A model generated the notes under the pieces. It saw only the letters and a program-made list of their open reading frames with translations, searched no databases and was not told where the DNA came from. The position numbers and the translations under genes are program-made. 7,365 nt of DNA from a bacterium (GTDB lineage: Bacteria; Chlamydiota; Chlamydiia; Chlamydiales; SM23-39), in contig JAKAFF010000068.1 in assembly GCA_021818045.1 (NCBI GenBank), positions 1-7,365 of the forward strand. The letters run 5' to 3'. Below, piece after piece: positions 1 to 6,046 of the stretch. The stretch's first letter is position 1. Each line of letters opens with the position of its first letter.

Positions 1-106
1 GAATATTCTGCGCAGTGACACAAGCTCAAAGGTAAGCCTTAAGCGTCGTCGATTTCGGGCAAGCTTAAAGAGGGATTACCTTTGCCAACTCATAGGCGTA
101 AACTAA

Positions 107-467
107 AATCTTCATGCGTTAGCCCTGGATCGGGACCCGGGTTGCTCTCACAGAGAAGTATTATTCTGAATATCTACTCACACATTCCACAGCCGAAGAA
201 ATCCTTATTCCCGAACCAGATCAGATTGAAGAGCTCCATCGGATTATATTTGATGAACTGTTTGCCGGTATTATTAAGGAAAAATCCAAACAAACGCTGC
301 TTGAAATCATCCGTTTGCTCGAGGTTCGTGGCGCGGAATGTCTGATCCTTGGTTGCACCGAGCTTCCCCTGATCCTTTCCCAACGCGATTTAGCTTTGCC
401 GGTATTGGATTCGGTGAAGCTCCACGCCATCTACGCAGCAGAAAGAGCAATTTGCAGTGACACGTAA
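107..467 (+). pseudogene. Aspartate/glutamate racemase family remnant, 5' truncated and frameshifted
   Basis: This is the C-terminal part of an Asp/Glu racemase, the cofactor-independent two-cysteine family that interconverts L- and D-amino acids. The frame from 129 to the TAA at 465-467 reads IGTRVALTEKYYSEYL, then HRIIFDELFAGIIKEKS, then ILGCTELPLIL. These match the family's GTR..M...FY, HRIIYDEL..GII and GCTE blocks. The GCTE cysteine (codon 354-356) is one of the two catalytic cysteines. The other, normally in a CNTMH-like block, is missing. No start codon precedes the conserved part in this frame, and TAG lies at 120-122. The preceding frame (107-127) reads NLHALAL, so dropping one G at 127/128 would restore LALIGTR. 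That frame is itself stopped by TAA at 104-106. Bases 1-106 show no recognisable racemase sequence. The family call is firm; the decay call is good unless the assembly contains errors. Confidence 0.72.
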
Positions 468-1827
468 ACATCGCTGGCTTCTGTTTTTCGGCATAGCGCT
501 CGGCTCTCTCATGTCGGGTATCGATTTTTTGGCCATTGGCGTTGCGATTGATCCAATGTCCCAATCTCTGAAGATCGACATTCCCACTTTGCAGTGGTTT
601 TTGACTGCTTTTGCTATTGGCAATTCGAGTTTTTTAGTCACATCGGGTAGGTTAGCCGACCTATACGGTCGAAAAATGATTTTTATCATCAGCTCTTTTG
701 TGTTTATGCTCAGTTCGGGCGCCATTGCGATCAGCAGCCATCCCTTCGAGATCATTTTAGCTCGGCTCATACAGGGAGCAAGTAGTGGAGTGACGACAAG
801 TGCCGCCCTTTCTATTTTGGCCCATATCTATACGCCATCTGAGCGAACTCCTTGGATCGCAGGCCTTGTTGGCACAACAGGATTTGGGATGGTTTTGGGG
901 CCTGTTGTTGGGGGTTTTCTCATTCACTTTTTTAGCTGGCGCATGGTGTTCCTCATCAACCTTCCTTTAGGTGCGGTTGGACTTTTTCTGGCTTGGCTGT
1001 ACATGCCAAGACAACCGGTTCAGCGCGGGGGGCAAAAGCTAGATTTTTTAGGGGTATTTCTATTTACAAGCACCCTTGTTCTATTGACAATTGCGATCAG
1101 TCAAGGACAGTACTGGGGATGGGATTCGATACGCACACTCCTCACTTTTGGAGCCATGCTGATCGGGCTCGTCTCTTTTCTCTATGTTGAGAAGAGAAGT
1201 TCTCATCCATTGATCGATCCGATTGTCTTTAAAGCGGCCCATTTTTTAGCGGCCAATGGAGTGGCTTCTTGTCTTTACTTTACATTAACAGGCTGGATTT
1301 TGGTCATGGGCCTGTATTTGCAGCGAGTGATGGGCTTGAGTCCGCAAGAAGCCGGCGTGAGTTTTGCTCCCTTTGGGTTGATGGTCCTTTTTCTTTCCAT
1401 GCGCATCAATAGACTTTCTCTTTGGCTGGGGACGAGACGGTTGATTATGCTTGGTTCTACGCTTGGAATGATCGCTTTTGTTGGAATGGCTTTACTGCCC
1501 GCTGACTTTTCTTATTGGATTTTAGTGCCCTTTTTTTTGTGTTACGGGGCCTGTTTTGTCATCGTCAACGCGTGCACGATGCAATCTGCCCTAGAATTTG
1601 TGCCTCTTCATAGGGCAGGCATTGCGTCGGGCAAATCGATGATGGTTCGCTGGCTTTGGGGCGCTATCGGCGCTGCTGTGACATCGGCTATTTTTGTCTT
1701 CCAAACAGCTCAACACAACGATCCACATGAGGGGTTTGTCAGCGCGATGTGGGTTTTTGCCGGGTGCTCTTTTCTCGGAGTCCTTATCAGCCAATTCTTC
1801 TTGCGCCCTAAAATTCGAGCCCTCTAA
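457..1827 (+). CDS. MFS drug/solute exporter, DHA2 (EmrB/QacA-like) family
   Basis: An inner-membrane proton-coupled exporter of the major facilitator superfamily; the substrate cannot be read from the sequence. The 456-residue product is almost entirely hydrophobic, with about 14 probable helices. Motif A appears as GRLADLYGRK (residues 64-73). The antiporter motif C region is about residues 136-153, GLVGTTGFGMVLGPVVGG. The extra-helix pair typical of 14-helix DHA2 transporters starts at LDFLGVFLF (about 195) and contains the WGW loop. TM1 carries IDFLAIGVAID, a variant of the DHA2 LDxTIVNVALP signature. The GTG start at 457 gives a normal N-terminus directly before TM1; the next in-frame ATG (511) would cut into TM1. 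The start overlaps the racemase remnant's stop by 11 bp, and only a weak purine run (GAAAGAG) lies upstream. The 3' end overlaps the convergent HesB gene by 4 bp. Confidence 0.88.
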   Translation: MTRKHRWLLFFGIALGSLMSGIDFLAIGVAIDPMSQSLKIDIPTLQWFLTAFAIGNSSFLVTSGRLADLYGRKMIFIISSFVFMLSSGAIAISSHPFEIILARLIQGASSGVTTSAALSILAHIYTPSERTPWIAGLVGTTGFGMVLGPVVGGFLIHFFSWRMVFLINLPLGAVGLFLAWLYMPRQPVQRGGQKLDFLGVFLFTSTLVLLTIAISQGQYWGWDSIRTLLTFGAMLIGLVSFLYVEKRSSHPLIDPIVFKAAHFLAANGVASCLYFTLTGWILVMGLYLQRVMGLSPQEAGVSFAPFGLMVLFLSMRINRLSLWLGTRRLIMLGSTLGMIAFVGMALLPADFSYWILVPFFLCYGACFVIVNACTMQSALEFVPLHRAGIASGKSMMVRWLWGAIGAAVTSAIFVFQTAQHNDPHEGFVSAMWVFAGCSFLGVLISQFFLRPKIRAL

Positions 1828-2378
1828 TACCCGTGGGAGCTGCCGCAGCCGCAAGAACTGCGTACATTGGGGTTCGTGATCTTAAAGCCAGATCCTTGTA
1901 GTCCATCTACGTAATCGATGACAGCGCCCATCAGCCTTTCTGCTGACTTGTGGTGCATATGGATTTGGATCCCAGAAGATTCTAAAACGAGATCTCCTGA
2001 TTTTGGCTTTTCAGAGTAGTCAAGAAAATATTCGAATCCACTGCAGCCTGCCGCGCGCTCTCCAAAACGCAAGCCCCAACCAGCCTTTCCTTCCTCTTCA
2101 AGAATTTTCTTGTATTTAGCGGCGGCACGCTCGGTGATGGTGACCGTGGTTAGGTCCTCTTTTTCCTCTAAAATGCGATTGAGTTTGCCGAGAAGATCTT
2201 GGATTTCATCCTCACTTTTGCCATGACCATACATCCCCGCCTCTAGCGTCTCCCAAGTCGATGCAGAGCAACCTACGCAATTGAGGCCCGCATTTGTCAG
2301 TTCTTGGGCGAGTTTCGGACCCTTATGAGGAAATTTTTTAAACATCTCTTCAATGGTCATCTCTTTTGTAATGGTCAT
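1824..2378 (-). CDS. DUF1858-HesB/IscA fusion: A-type iron-sulfur carrier protein
   Basis: A 184-residue two-domain protein. Residues 1-70 match the DUF1858 redox-disulfide domain, with CVGC (C34, C37), then ETLEAGMYGHG and a terminal LNRIL. Residues 78-184 are an A-type carrier (HesB/IscA/SufA/ErpA family), which passes Fe-S clusters from the scaffold to apoproteins. The three cysteine ligands are present: C112 in AAGCSGF, and C176 and C178 in SCGCGSS close to the C-terminus. A stand-alone A-type carrier is about 105-120 residues, so the N-terminal domain is an addition. The start is supported by AAGGG five bases before ATG. The gene lies 12 bp after the ferredoxin stop on the same strand, so the two are probably cotranscribed. 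It ends with TAG overlapping the exporter's TAA. DUF1858 has no settled function; a thiol role beside the carrier is inferred. Confidence 0.9.
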   Translation of the reverse strand: MTITKEMTIEEMFKKFPHKGPKLAQELTNAGLNCVGCSASTWETLEAGMYGHGKSEDEIQDLLGKLNRILEEKEDLTTVTITERAAAKYKKILEEEGKAGWGLRFGERAAGCSGFEYFLDYSEKPKSGDLVLESSGIQIHMHHKSAERLMGAVIDYVDGLQGSGFKITNPNVRSSCGCGSSHGY

Positions 2379-2383
2379 AAAAT

Positions 2384-2388
2384 CCCTT
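2384..2388 (-). promoter_or_regulatory. Ribosome binding site of the HesB-fusion gene
   Basis: On the minus strand AAGGG sits five bases before the ATG at 2378, in the 12-bp gap after the ferredoxin stop. It supports this start and independent initiation within the two-gene unit. Confidence 0.6.
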
Positions 2389-2390
2389 GT

Positions 2391-2654
2391 TTAAAATTTG
2401 ATTTTGACGCACCCGCCGCGAATCTTGCACTGGCAGGCAAGCCTTTCTTTGTCGAGATCCCCGAGAAAATCGGCCTCGGCCTGGTTGAAATCGCTTAAAT
2501 TCTCCATCCCTTCGGTAACCTCAATCACACACGTACCGCACACACCCTCAGTACACGCAAAAGGCACCCCCGCCTCCTCGCATGCCTCAGCGATAGGGGA
2601 GTCGTCTGGTAGGGTCACTTCTTCTTGGGTCTCTTCAAAAATAATTTTAGCCAT
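2391..2654 (-). CDS. Plant-type [2Fe-2S] ferredoxin
   Basis: A small soluble one-electron carrier of 87 residues. The cluster loop is C34-TEGV-C39-GT-C42, followed by C74 in LACQC, giving the Cx4Cx2C...C pattern of plant-type ferredoxins. Two further cysteines (C76, C82) and C25 are not expected ligands. The conserved block GVCGTCVIEVTEGMENLS and the following QAEADFLG segment are characteristic. The frame is open upstream to a TTG at 2696, but the ATG at 2654 gives the usual family length and an MAKIIF start. A modest GAGAG sits eight bases before it, and no purine-rich site precedes the TTG. It is the first gene of the unit with the DUF1858-HesB fusion. Its redox partner is not in the window. 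The chlamydial resemblance is from memory of the family, not from a search. Confidence 0.9.
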   Translation of the reverse strand: MAKIIFEETQEEVTLPDDSPIAEACEEAGVPFACTEGVCGTCVIEVTEGMENLSDFNQAEADFLGDLDKERLACQCKIRGGCVKIKF

Positions 2655-2835
2655 ATTCTGGTCTCTCAGTTTAACGCGTGCAAGGATATCGTGCAACCCA
2701 CTTTCTTTGCAATTTCTTTTTTTAAACCGTATGTAAAATAAATAAATTAGTTTTACTATTGTAATTTTTATTATTTTTGTTTTATGTAATTAAATTTTAA
2801 AATAAAACGATAAATTAGTTTAATCGTCATTGTGT

Positions 2836-2864
2836 TTGATTTATAATTAAATAGTAATTAAAAT
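2836..2864 (+). promoter_or_regulatory. Candidate sigma-70-type promoter for the 739-codon gene
   Basis: TTGATT (2836-2841) and TAAAAT (2859-2864) are separated by 17 bp, matching 4/6 and 5/6 of the consensus. Transcription would begin near 2871, leaving about 45 bases of leader. A second TATAAT at 2842-2847 lies in the spacer but has no good -35. In such AT-rich DNA chance matches are likely. Confidence 0.45.
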
Positions 2865-2903
2865 GTTCATGATTTTAATAATTAAATAATAAAACTTCTT
2901 TCT

Positions 2904-2907
2904 GGAG
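2904..2907 (+). promoter_or_regulatory. Ribosome binding site for the 739-codon gene
   Basis: GGAG lies nine bases before the ATG at 2917 and is the only G-rich patch in the surrounding AT-rich leader. It fixes the start of the downstream gene. Confidence 0.65.
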
Positions 2908-2916
2908 ATTCAATTT

Positions 2917-5136
2917 ATGACGACCTATCATTTAGTCAGCCCATCTGGTGAAAGGGTTTCTTTGCCGAGCGCGCCGCCTTTAGAGGCGATGGAAGAGGGC
3001 GCAAGTGTCGAGCAGCCCGGATCTGTACAACCGAGCACGCAAGCTGTAGAGTCTCCTCTTTTAAGCGTGGAAGGTACTCTGCAGCCAAGAAAATTTGAAT
3101 CGATTCTGTTTAATGAAATTTTTATTCGCAAGGAAGGGGAGTCGAAATTGCGCGCGGGGGTTGTTGGCTTATTGACGCTTCCTTTGTGGCCTGTGATCGC
3201 GGCATATGACGCAGTGCGTTACGCGGCTTTTTCTTTGGGGCTTGCAAATGGCAAGAGCTGGAGTTTATTAGAGAAGGTATCTGAGTCTTTATTATTTGTT
3301 GCCAATAAAATAGATCAAGCAAGACGACCTGTGTTGCAAACGCCAGATGAGCTCAATTTCCAATCAGAACAACAGATGAGATCGCAGGTTTGCAGGATCT
3401 TGGATGGTTATAGAGCTTTAAGTGGCGGCTTTTTATTTGGCAGGCTTTTTGATTCTTCGCATGCGATTGCCGGGGAAAAAGAGATTGCGCGCGGGAAGAA
3501 GATGTTAGCGGAAGTGATCCGAGATTATCTCAACCGCAATGTGACGGAGGCTGACCGCTTCGCGTCTCAACTAAAGAGCGTAAGGCAATACATCGACGCG
3601 CTCTTTAATGAGGAAGCAGGCGATGATGTTTATGTGATCAACAAGACGGAAAGAACCGGTCCTCCGCTTGCCTTGAGCGTGGTAGCAAGACAAGAATTTG
3701 CCTTCCATATGCACCAGCATCCGCTCGTGGCTAGCGCTTTTTTAAGTAGAGTGGATCAAGACTACACGCAAGATCGCGTGCAGACGCCGGTAGAAGCGCC
3801 GCAAACTCTTGTCGCGAACTTAAGGACGGGAGTAGAAAGTCAAGTGATTACGCCGAAAGCGGCTCAAGAAAATCTACAGCAGCACGTCAGAGACATTTAC
3901 GTACAAGCGGTTGCGCAAGGGGGGCCAAAACTTGCAGCAACGACGCTTCAAGGGGTTATGGAAGAGGGGGTCAAAGCGCAGATTATGACGTTGGAAGAGG
4001 CGCAGGAGATGTCCCAGTCGGTCCAAGTTGCAGTGCCGGAACTGGCCTCAGCTGTTGTGACCCATCTTTTACTGCAAAAGGCCAAAAATCCAACACTGGA
4101 GCCACGTGCACTCGAATTGAAAGCGGTACACGCAGGGTTGCAGCTTAGACGCCAAAAAAAGCTCGCGGCTACCAATGAAGTAGAATTCATTAACACCGCA
4201 AGAGAGGGCTTAGCGCAAGGACTTGTGCAGATGGCTACTCGAGTAGAGCAAGAGCGCAGGGAAAAAGAGGTTGCGGACCAAGTAGCAGCGCAGCGCAGCA
4301 AAGAAGAAAATGAAGTAGCCGAAGTCCAAGCGGCCCAAGCTGAAGCACTTCGCGTTGAAGCTCTCAGACAAGCAGAAGCTGTGCAGCAAGTAGCAGCTGA
4401 AAAACAGACCCTTTTTGACGCTTTGAAGCACTTTTTAGGTAAGATTGCGGAAAAGCAAGCAGATCTTTTGCGCAGGTATGGTCTTTATGAGTCACAAGCT
4501 GCGACCCGTGCGCAAGCGGTTTCGGAGATCAATGAGATTTTGACTAAGAAAGTGCCCGTTGGCAAAGGCAGACGGGAGATGACCGTTTTGGATGCTTACC
4601 AACATCGGATGAGAGAAATTGCGAAAATCAACGCATCTCCAGAAACTCCAGCAGAGCAGCAAGCGAAAATTGCTCTCTTCCATCAAGACTTTGGTGCAGA
4701 GGCGATGGAGACGATTGCTCAGTTGCATGCCATCGAAGAAAGGCTTGTTGGCTATACGCAGCATATGGGTGAAGCATTGCAGCAAATCGATGAGTTGACA
4801 AAAGAGATTGCGGACGAAATTGCGACCTATCGCAAATTTGCAAAGGCGAATAAAAAGACGCTAGAGACGCAGCCTCGCGAAGAGATTACGCGCCAAGAAA
4901 GAGCCGTATATGCAATGCAGGACTCAAGCGACGACCTATATCGCAAAGCGCATAACATCTTCAATCCGCTGGCAAAACTTCCATCGGATATGGCCGTTGC
5001 GCGGGAATTTTCCGTCGATGAGTACCTAGAGAGCTTAGAGCAGCCAGGCGAAATGGTCGAAGACACGTTAGATCCGCCCGCTGCATCCTCTTTAGTATCG
5101 CGGATGTGGAACGGACTGTTCCATAGAACTGCCTAA
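2917..5136 (+). CDS. Unrecognised 739-residue coiled-coil protein with one hydrophobic segment
   Basis: I do not recognise this family. Residues 1-55 are polar and Pro/Ser/Glu-rich, with no Sec signal peptide. A conserved-looking block, FNEIFIRKEGESKLR (65-79), leads into one hydrophobic stretch at 80-110 (VVGLLTLPLWPVIAAY...), long enough to meet or cross a membrane. From about 290 the protein is mostly helical and rich in Ala, Gln and Glu. A duplicated unit, TL-x3-[LM]-x2-GV-x2-Q-[VI]-x-T-x3-AQE, starts at T297 and T343, 46 residues apart. Residues 440-500 form a strong coiled-coil candidate (REKEVADQVAAQRSKEENEV), and more helices follow at 560-665. The end is acidic, then basic. The start has a good GGAG site. 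Single-gene layout, size and composition suit a secreted or membrane-associated effector or a structural protein; that is inference only. Confidence 0.85.
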   Translation: MTTYHLVSPSGERVSLPSAPPLEAMEEGASVEQPGSVQPSTQAVESPLLSVEGTLQPRKFESILFNEIFIRKEGESKLRAGVVGLLTLPLWPVIAAYDAVRYAAFSLGLANGKSWSLLEKVSESLLFVANKIDQARRPVLQTPDELNFQSEQQMRSQVCRILDGYRALSGGFLFGRLFDSSHAIAGEKEIARGKKMLAEVIRDYLNRNVTEADRFASQLKSVRQYIDALFNEEAGDDVYVINKTERTGPPLALSVVARQEFAFHMHQHPLVASAFLSRVDQDYTQDRVQTPVEAPQTLVANLRTGVESQVITPKAAQENLQQHVRDIYVQAVAQGGPKLAATTLQGVMEEGVKAQIMTLEEAQEMSQSVQVAVPELASAVVTHLLLQKAKNPTLEPRALELKAVHAGLQLRRQKKLAATNEVEFINTAREGLAQGLVQMATRVEQERREKEVADQVAAQRSKEENEVAEVQAAQAEALRVEALRQAEAVQQVAAEKQTLFDALKHFLGKIAEKQADLLRRYGLYESQAATRAQAVSEINEILTKKVPVGKGRREMTVLDAYQHRMREIAKINASPETPAEQQAKIALFHQDFGAEAMETIAQLHAIEERLVGYTQHMGEALQQIDELTKEIADEIATYRKFAKANKKTLETQPREEITRQERAVYAMQDSSDDLYRKAHNIFNPLAKLPSDMAVAREFSVDEYLESLEQPGEMVEDTLDPPAASSLVSRMWNGLFHRTA

Positions 5137-5148
5137 AGAGCCTTTATA

Positions 5149-5223
5149 GGCCTCTTGCACCAGCTATTAACCCGAACCCCAAACAGGGTGTCACCTGTTT
5201 GGGGTTCGGGTTAAGAAGAGGCC
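5149..5223. terminator. Long hairpin, probable bidirectional terminator between convergent genes
   Basis: Bases 5167-5187 pair perfectly with 5194-5214 (21 bp) around the six-base loop GTGTCA. An outer 8-bp stem (5149-5156 with 5216-5223) encloses it, with a 10-base versus one-base internal loop. It fills the space between the TAA of the 739-codon gene (5134-5136) and the TAG of the adenylate kinase-like gene (5223-5225), so it could end transcripts from both sides. No T-run follows on either strand, so it is not a classic intrinsic terminator. It could instead stabilise 3' ends. Confidence 0.7.
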
Positions 5224-5846
5224 TAATGAGCTAACAGATCGGATAAGCGCACCAATATATCTCGCAAAACCTCCAGGGGTTTTTGGTCTGCTTGAAAGCG
5301 AAAAATTAATGAATCTGGGTAATGGTGCAGTAGTTTTGTCGTATCTTGGGCGTACACTGCCATGCGCGTCTTCAAGATGTTGGGATCCATGTCATCCGTT
5401 CTTTTTTCGATGACGGCCCTTCTTTGCAATCGTTTGATCAGCACAGTCAAATCGGGCACTTCTAATACGATAATCCCTTCGATTTTAACATATTTTGCGA
5501 GTAAATCTGCTTGTCTAAGCGTCCTTGGGATTCCATCTAGCAGCAGCAGCTGCTGGGAGGGGAAGTAGCGGTTTGTAGCGATCAGGCCGTGGACGAAGTG
5601 GTGCCAAATTTGGATGGTTACCTCATCTGGAAGTAAAAGGCCCTTGCTTGCGTAATTATGGTATAGCTTGCCAGCTGGCGATTCTGGGGATAGGCTGCGG
5701 AAGATATCTCCGGAGGAGAGGTGGCAGTGGTTGCCAGCGCTGCTGAGGAATTTGCCCAAAGTGCCCTTTCCGGAGCCTGGGGGGCCGAACACGAGTATAG
5801 AGCGAAAAGGCTCAGTATGTCGGGGGATTAGAGCGTCTGTCTCCAT
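5223..5846 (-). CDS. Adenylate kinase-like nucleoside monophosphate kinase, short-LID form
   Basis: A cytoplasmic P-loop kinase of the adenylate kinase family (phosphate transfer between ATP and AMP or a similar monophosphate), 207 residues from the chosen start. Visible are the Walker A GPPGSGKGT (21-29), the NMP-binding LSSGDIFRSL (43-52), and LDGIPRTLRQAD (103-114) with its catalytic-type Asp and Arg. The LID-side arginines lie in RLQRRAVIEKRTDD (139-152), followed by R161. The LID is short and has no zinc cysteines. The family usually has LDGFPRT; the Ile variant is one I associate with Chlamydiae and Planctomycetes. The frame extends to an ATG at 5888, but the ATG at 5846 has AAGGTG seven bases upstream, while the longer start has no such site and lies in probable IS-derived sequence. 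Whether this is the cell's main adenylate kinase or a second copy cannot be told. Confidence 0.85.
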   Translation of the reverse strand: METDALIPRHTEPFRSILVFGPPGSGKGTLGKFLSSAGNHCHLSSGDIFRSLSPESPAGKLYHNYASKGLLLPDEVTIQIWHHFVHGLIATNRYFPSQQLLLLDGIPRTLRQADLLAKYVKIEGIIVLEVPDLTVLIKRLQRRAVIEKRTDDMDPNILKTRMAVYAQDTTKLLHHYPDSLIFRFQADQKPLEVLRDILVRLSDLLAH

Positions 5847-5853
5847 ACTTTCG

Positions 5854-5859
5854 CACCTT
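5854..5859 (-). promoter_or_regulatory. Ribosome binding site that decides the kinase start
   Basis: On the minus strand AAGGTG is seven bases before the ATG at 5846. It supports the 207-residue product rather than the 221-residue one starting at 5888. It abuts the IS-like end that begins at 5861. Confidence 0.55.
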
Positions 5860-5860
5860 A

Positions 5861-5982
5861 GGGGCTGTCCAATAATAATGTAAAGCATTTTGACCGGCTA
5901 TGGCTTCGCCAAACCGCTCTTCCTCCTCATCAAATTCCCGATTCTTCAGGTTGTTTTCGGTATAGAATATTGGGATTAGTGT
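5861..5982 (-). mobile_element. Possible decayed IS end with transposase remnant
   Basis: At 5861 the plus strand reads GGGGCTGTCC, which resembles the terminal bases of several IS4/IS5/IS1182-type elements. On the minus strand an open frame without a start (5982 running towards 5861) reads IPIFYTENNLKNREFDEEEE, then RFGEAIAGQNAL. Its Lys/Glu-rich KNREF..EE..F pattern recalls the C-terminal region of IS5-type DDE transposases. The frame reads outward into the putative terminus, as expected for the 3' end of a transposase gene. There is no DDE motif, no second terminal repeat and no clear target duplication in the window. The whole call is tentative; it could be ordinary spacer with a chance open frame. 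Confidence 0.3.
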
Positions 5983-5986
5983 TTAT

Positions 5987-6015
5987 TTGATTATTATTTA
6001 AATATTTGCTATAAT
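5987..6015 (+). promoter_or_regulatory. Strong candidate promoter of the 322-codon gene
   Basis: TTGATT (5987-5992) is exactly 17 bp from a perfect TATAAT (6010-6015). The -10 is preceded by TGC, giving an extended -10 element (TGCTATAAT). Transcription would start near 6022, leaving a leader of about 25 bases before the ATG at 6047. This is the best promoter in the window. Confidence 0.7.
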
Positions 6016-6046
6016 CCTTTTAATATCAAAAGTAATCTGCTTATAT

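Larger units (their letters stand above)
2697..2916. other. AT-rich divergent intergenic region
   Basis: Between the ferredoxin and the divergent 739-codon gene, the sequence from about 2715 to 2900 is strikingly AT-rich, with many A and T runs and almost no G or C. It contains a 12-base direct repeat, ATAAATTAGTTT, at 2742-2753 and 2810-2821. It must hold promoters for both directions. A plus-strand candidate is listed separately; no convincing minus-strand promoter for the ferredoxin was found. No ORF or structured RNA is evident. Confidence 0.7.

Noticed and set aside
1..103. Possible tRNA, small RNA or racemase N-terminus at the left edge
   Set aside because: No cloverleaf or strong hairpin is apparent, stops occur in all plus frames, and no racemase block could be recognised.
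390..770. 126-codon minus-strand ORF over the racemase/exporter junction
   Set aside because: It lies opposite two clearly conserved coding frames and shows no family features of its own, so it is a shadow frame.
2655..2696. N-terminal extension of the ferredoxin to a TTG at 2696
   Set aside because: It adds 14 residues not typical of the family, uses a rare start and has no ribosome site, whereas the ATG at 2654 gives the standard length.
2996..3246. Classical chlamydial Inc protein signature in the 739-residue product
   Set aside because: Inc proteins have a bilobed pair of hydrophobic helices; only a single hydrophobic stretch is clear here.
3948..4301. 117-codon minus-strand ORF within the coiled-coil gene
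   Set aside because: Its Ser/Cys/Ala-rich composition is what the reverse complement of Ala/Gln/Glu codons gives; there is no ribosome site.
5847..5888. Longer kinase start at 5888
   Set aside because: It has no Shine-Dalgarno sequence and would translate the IS-like terminal sequence; AAGGTG favours the ATG at 5846.
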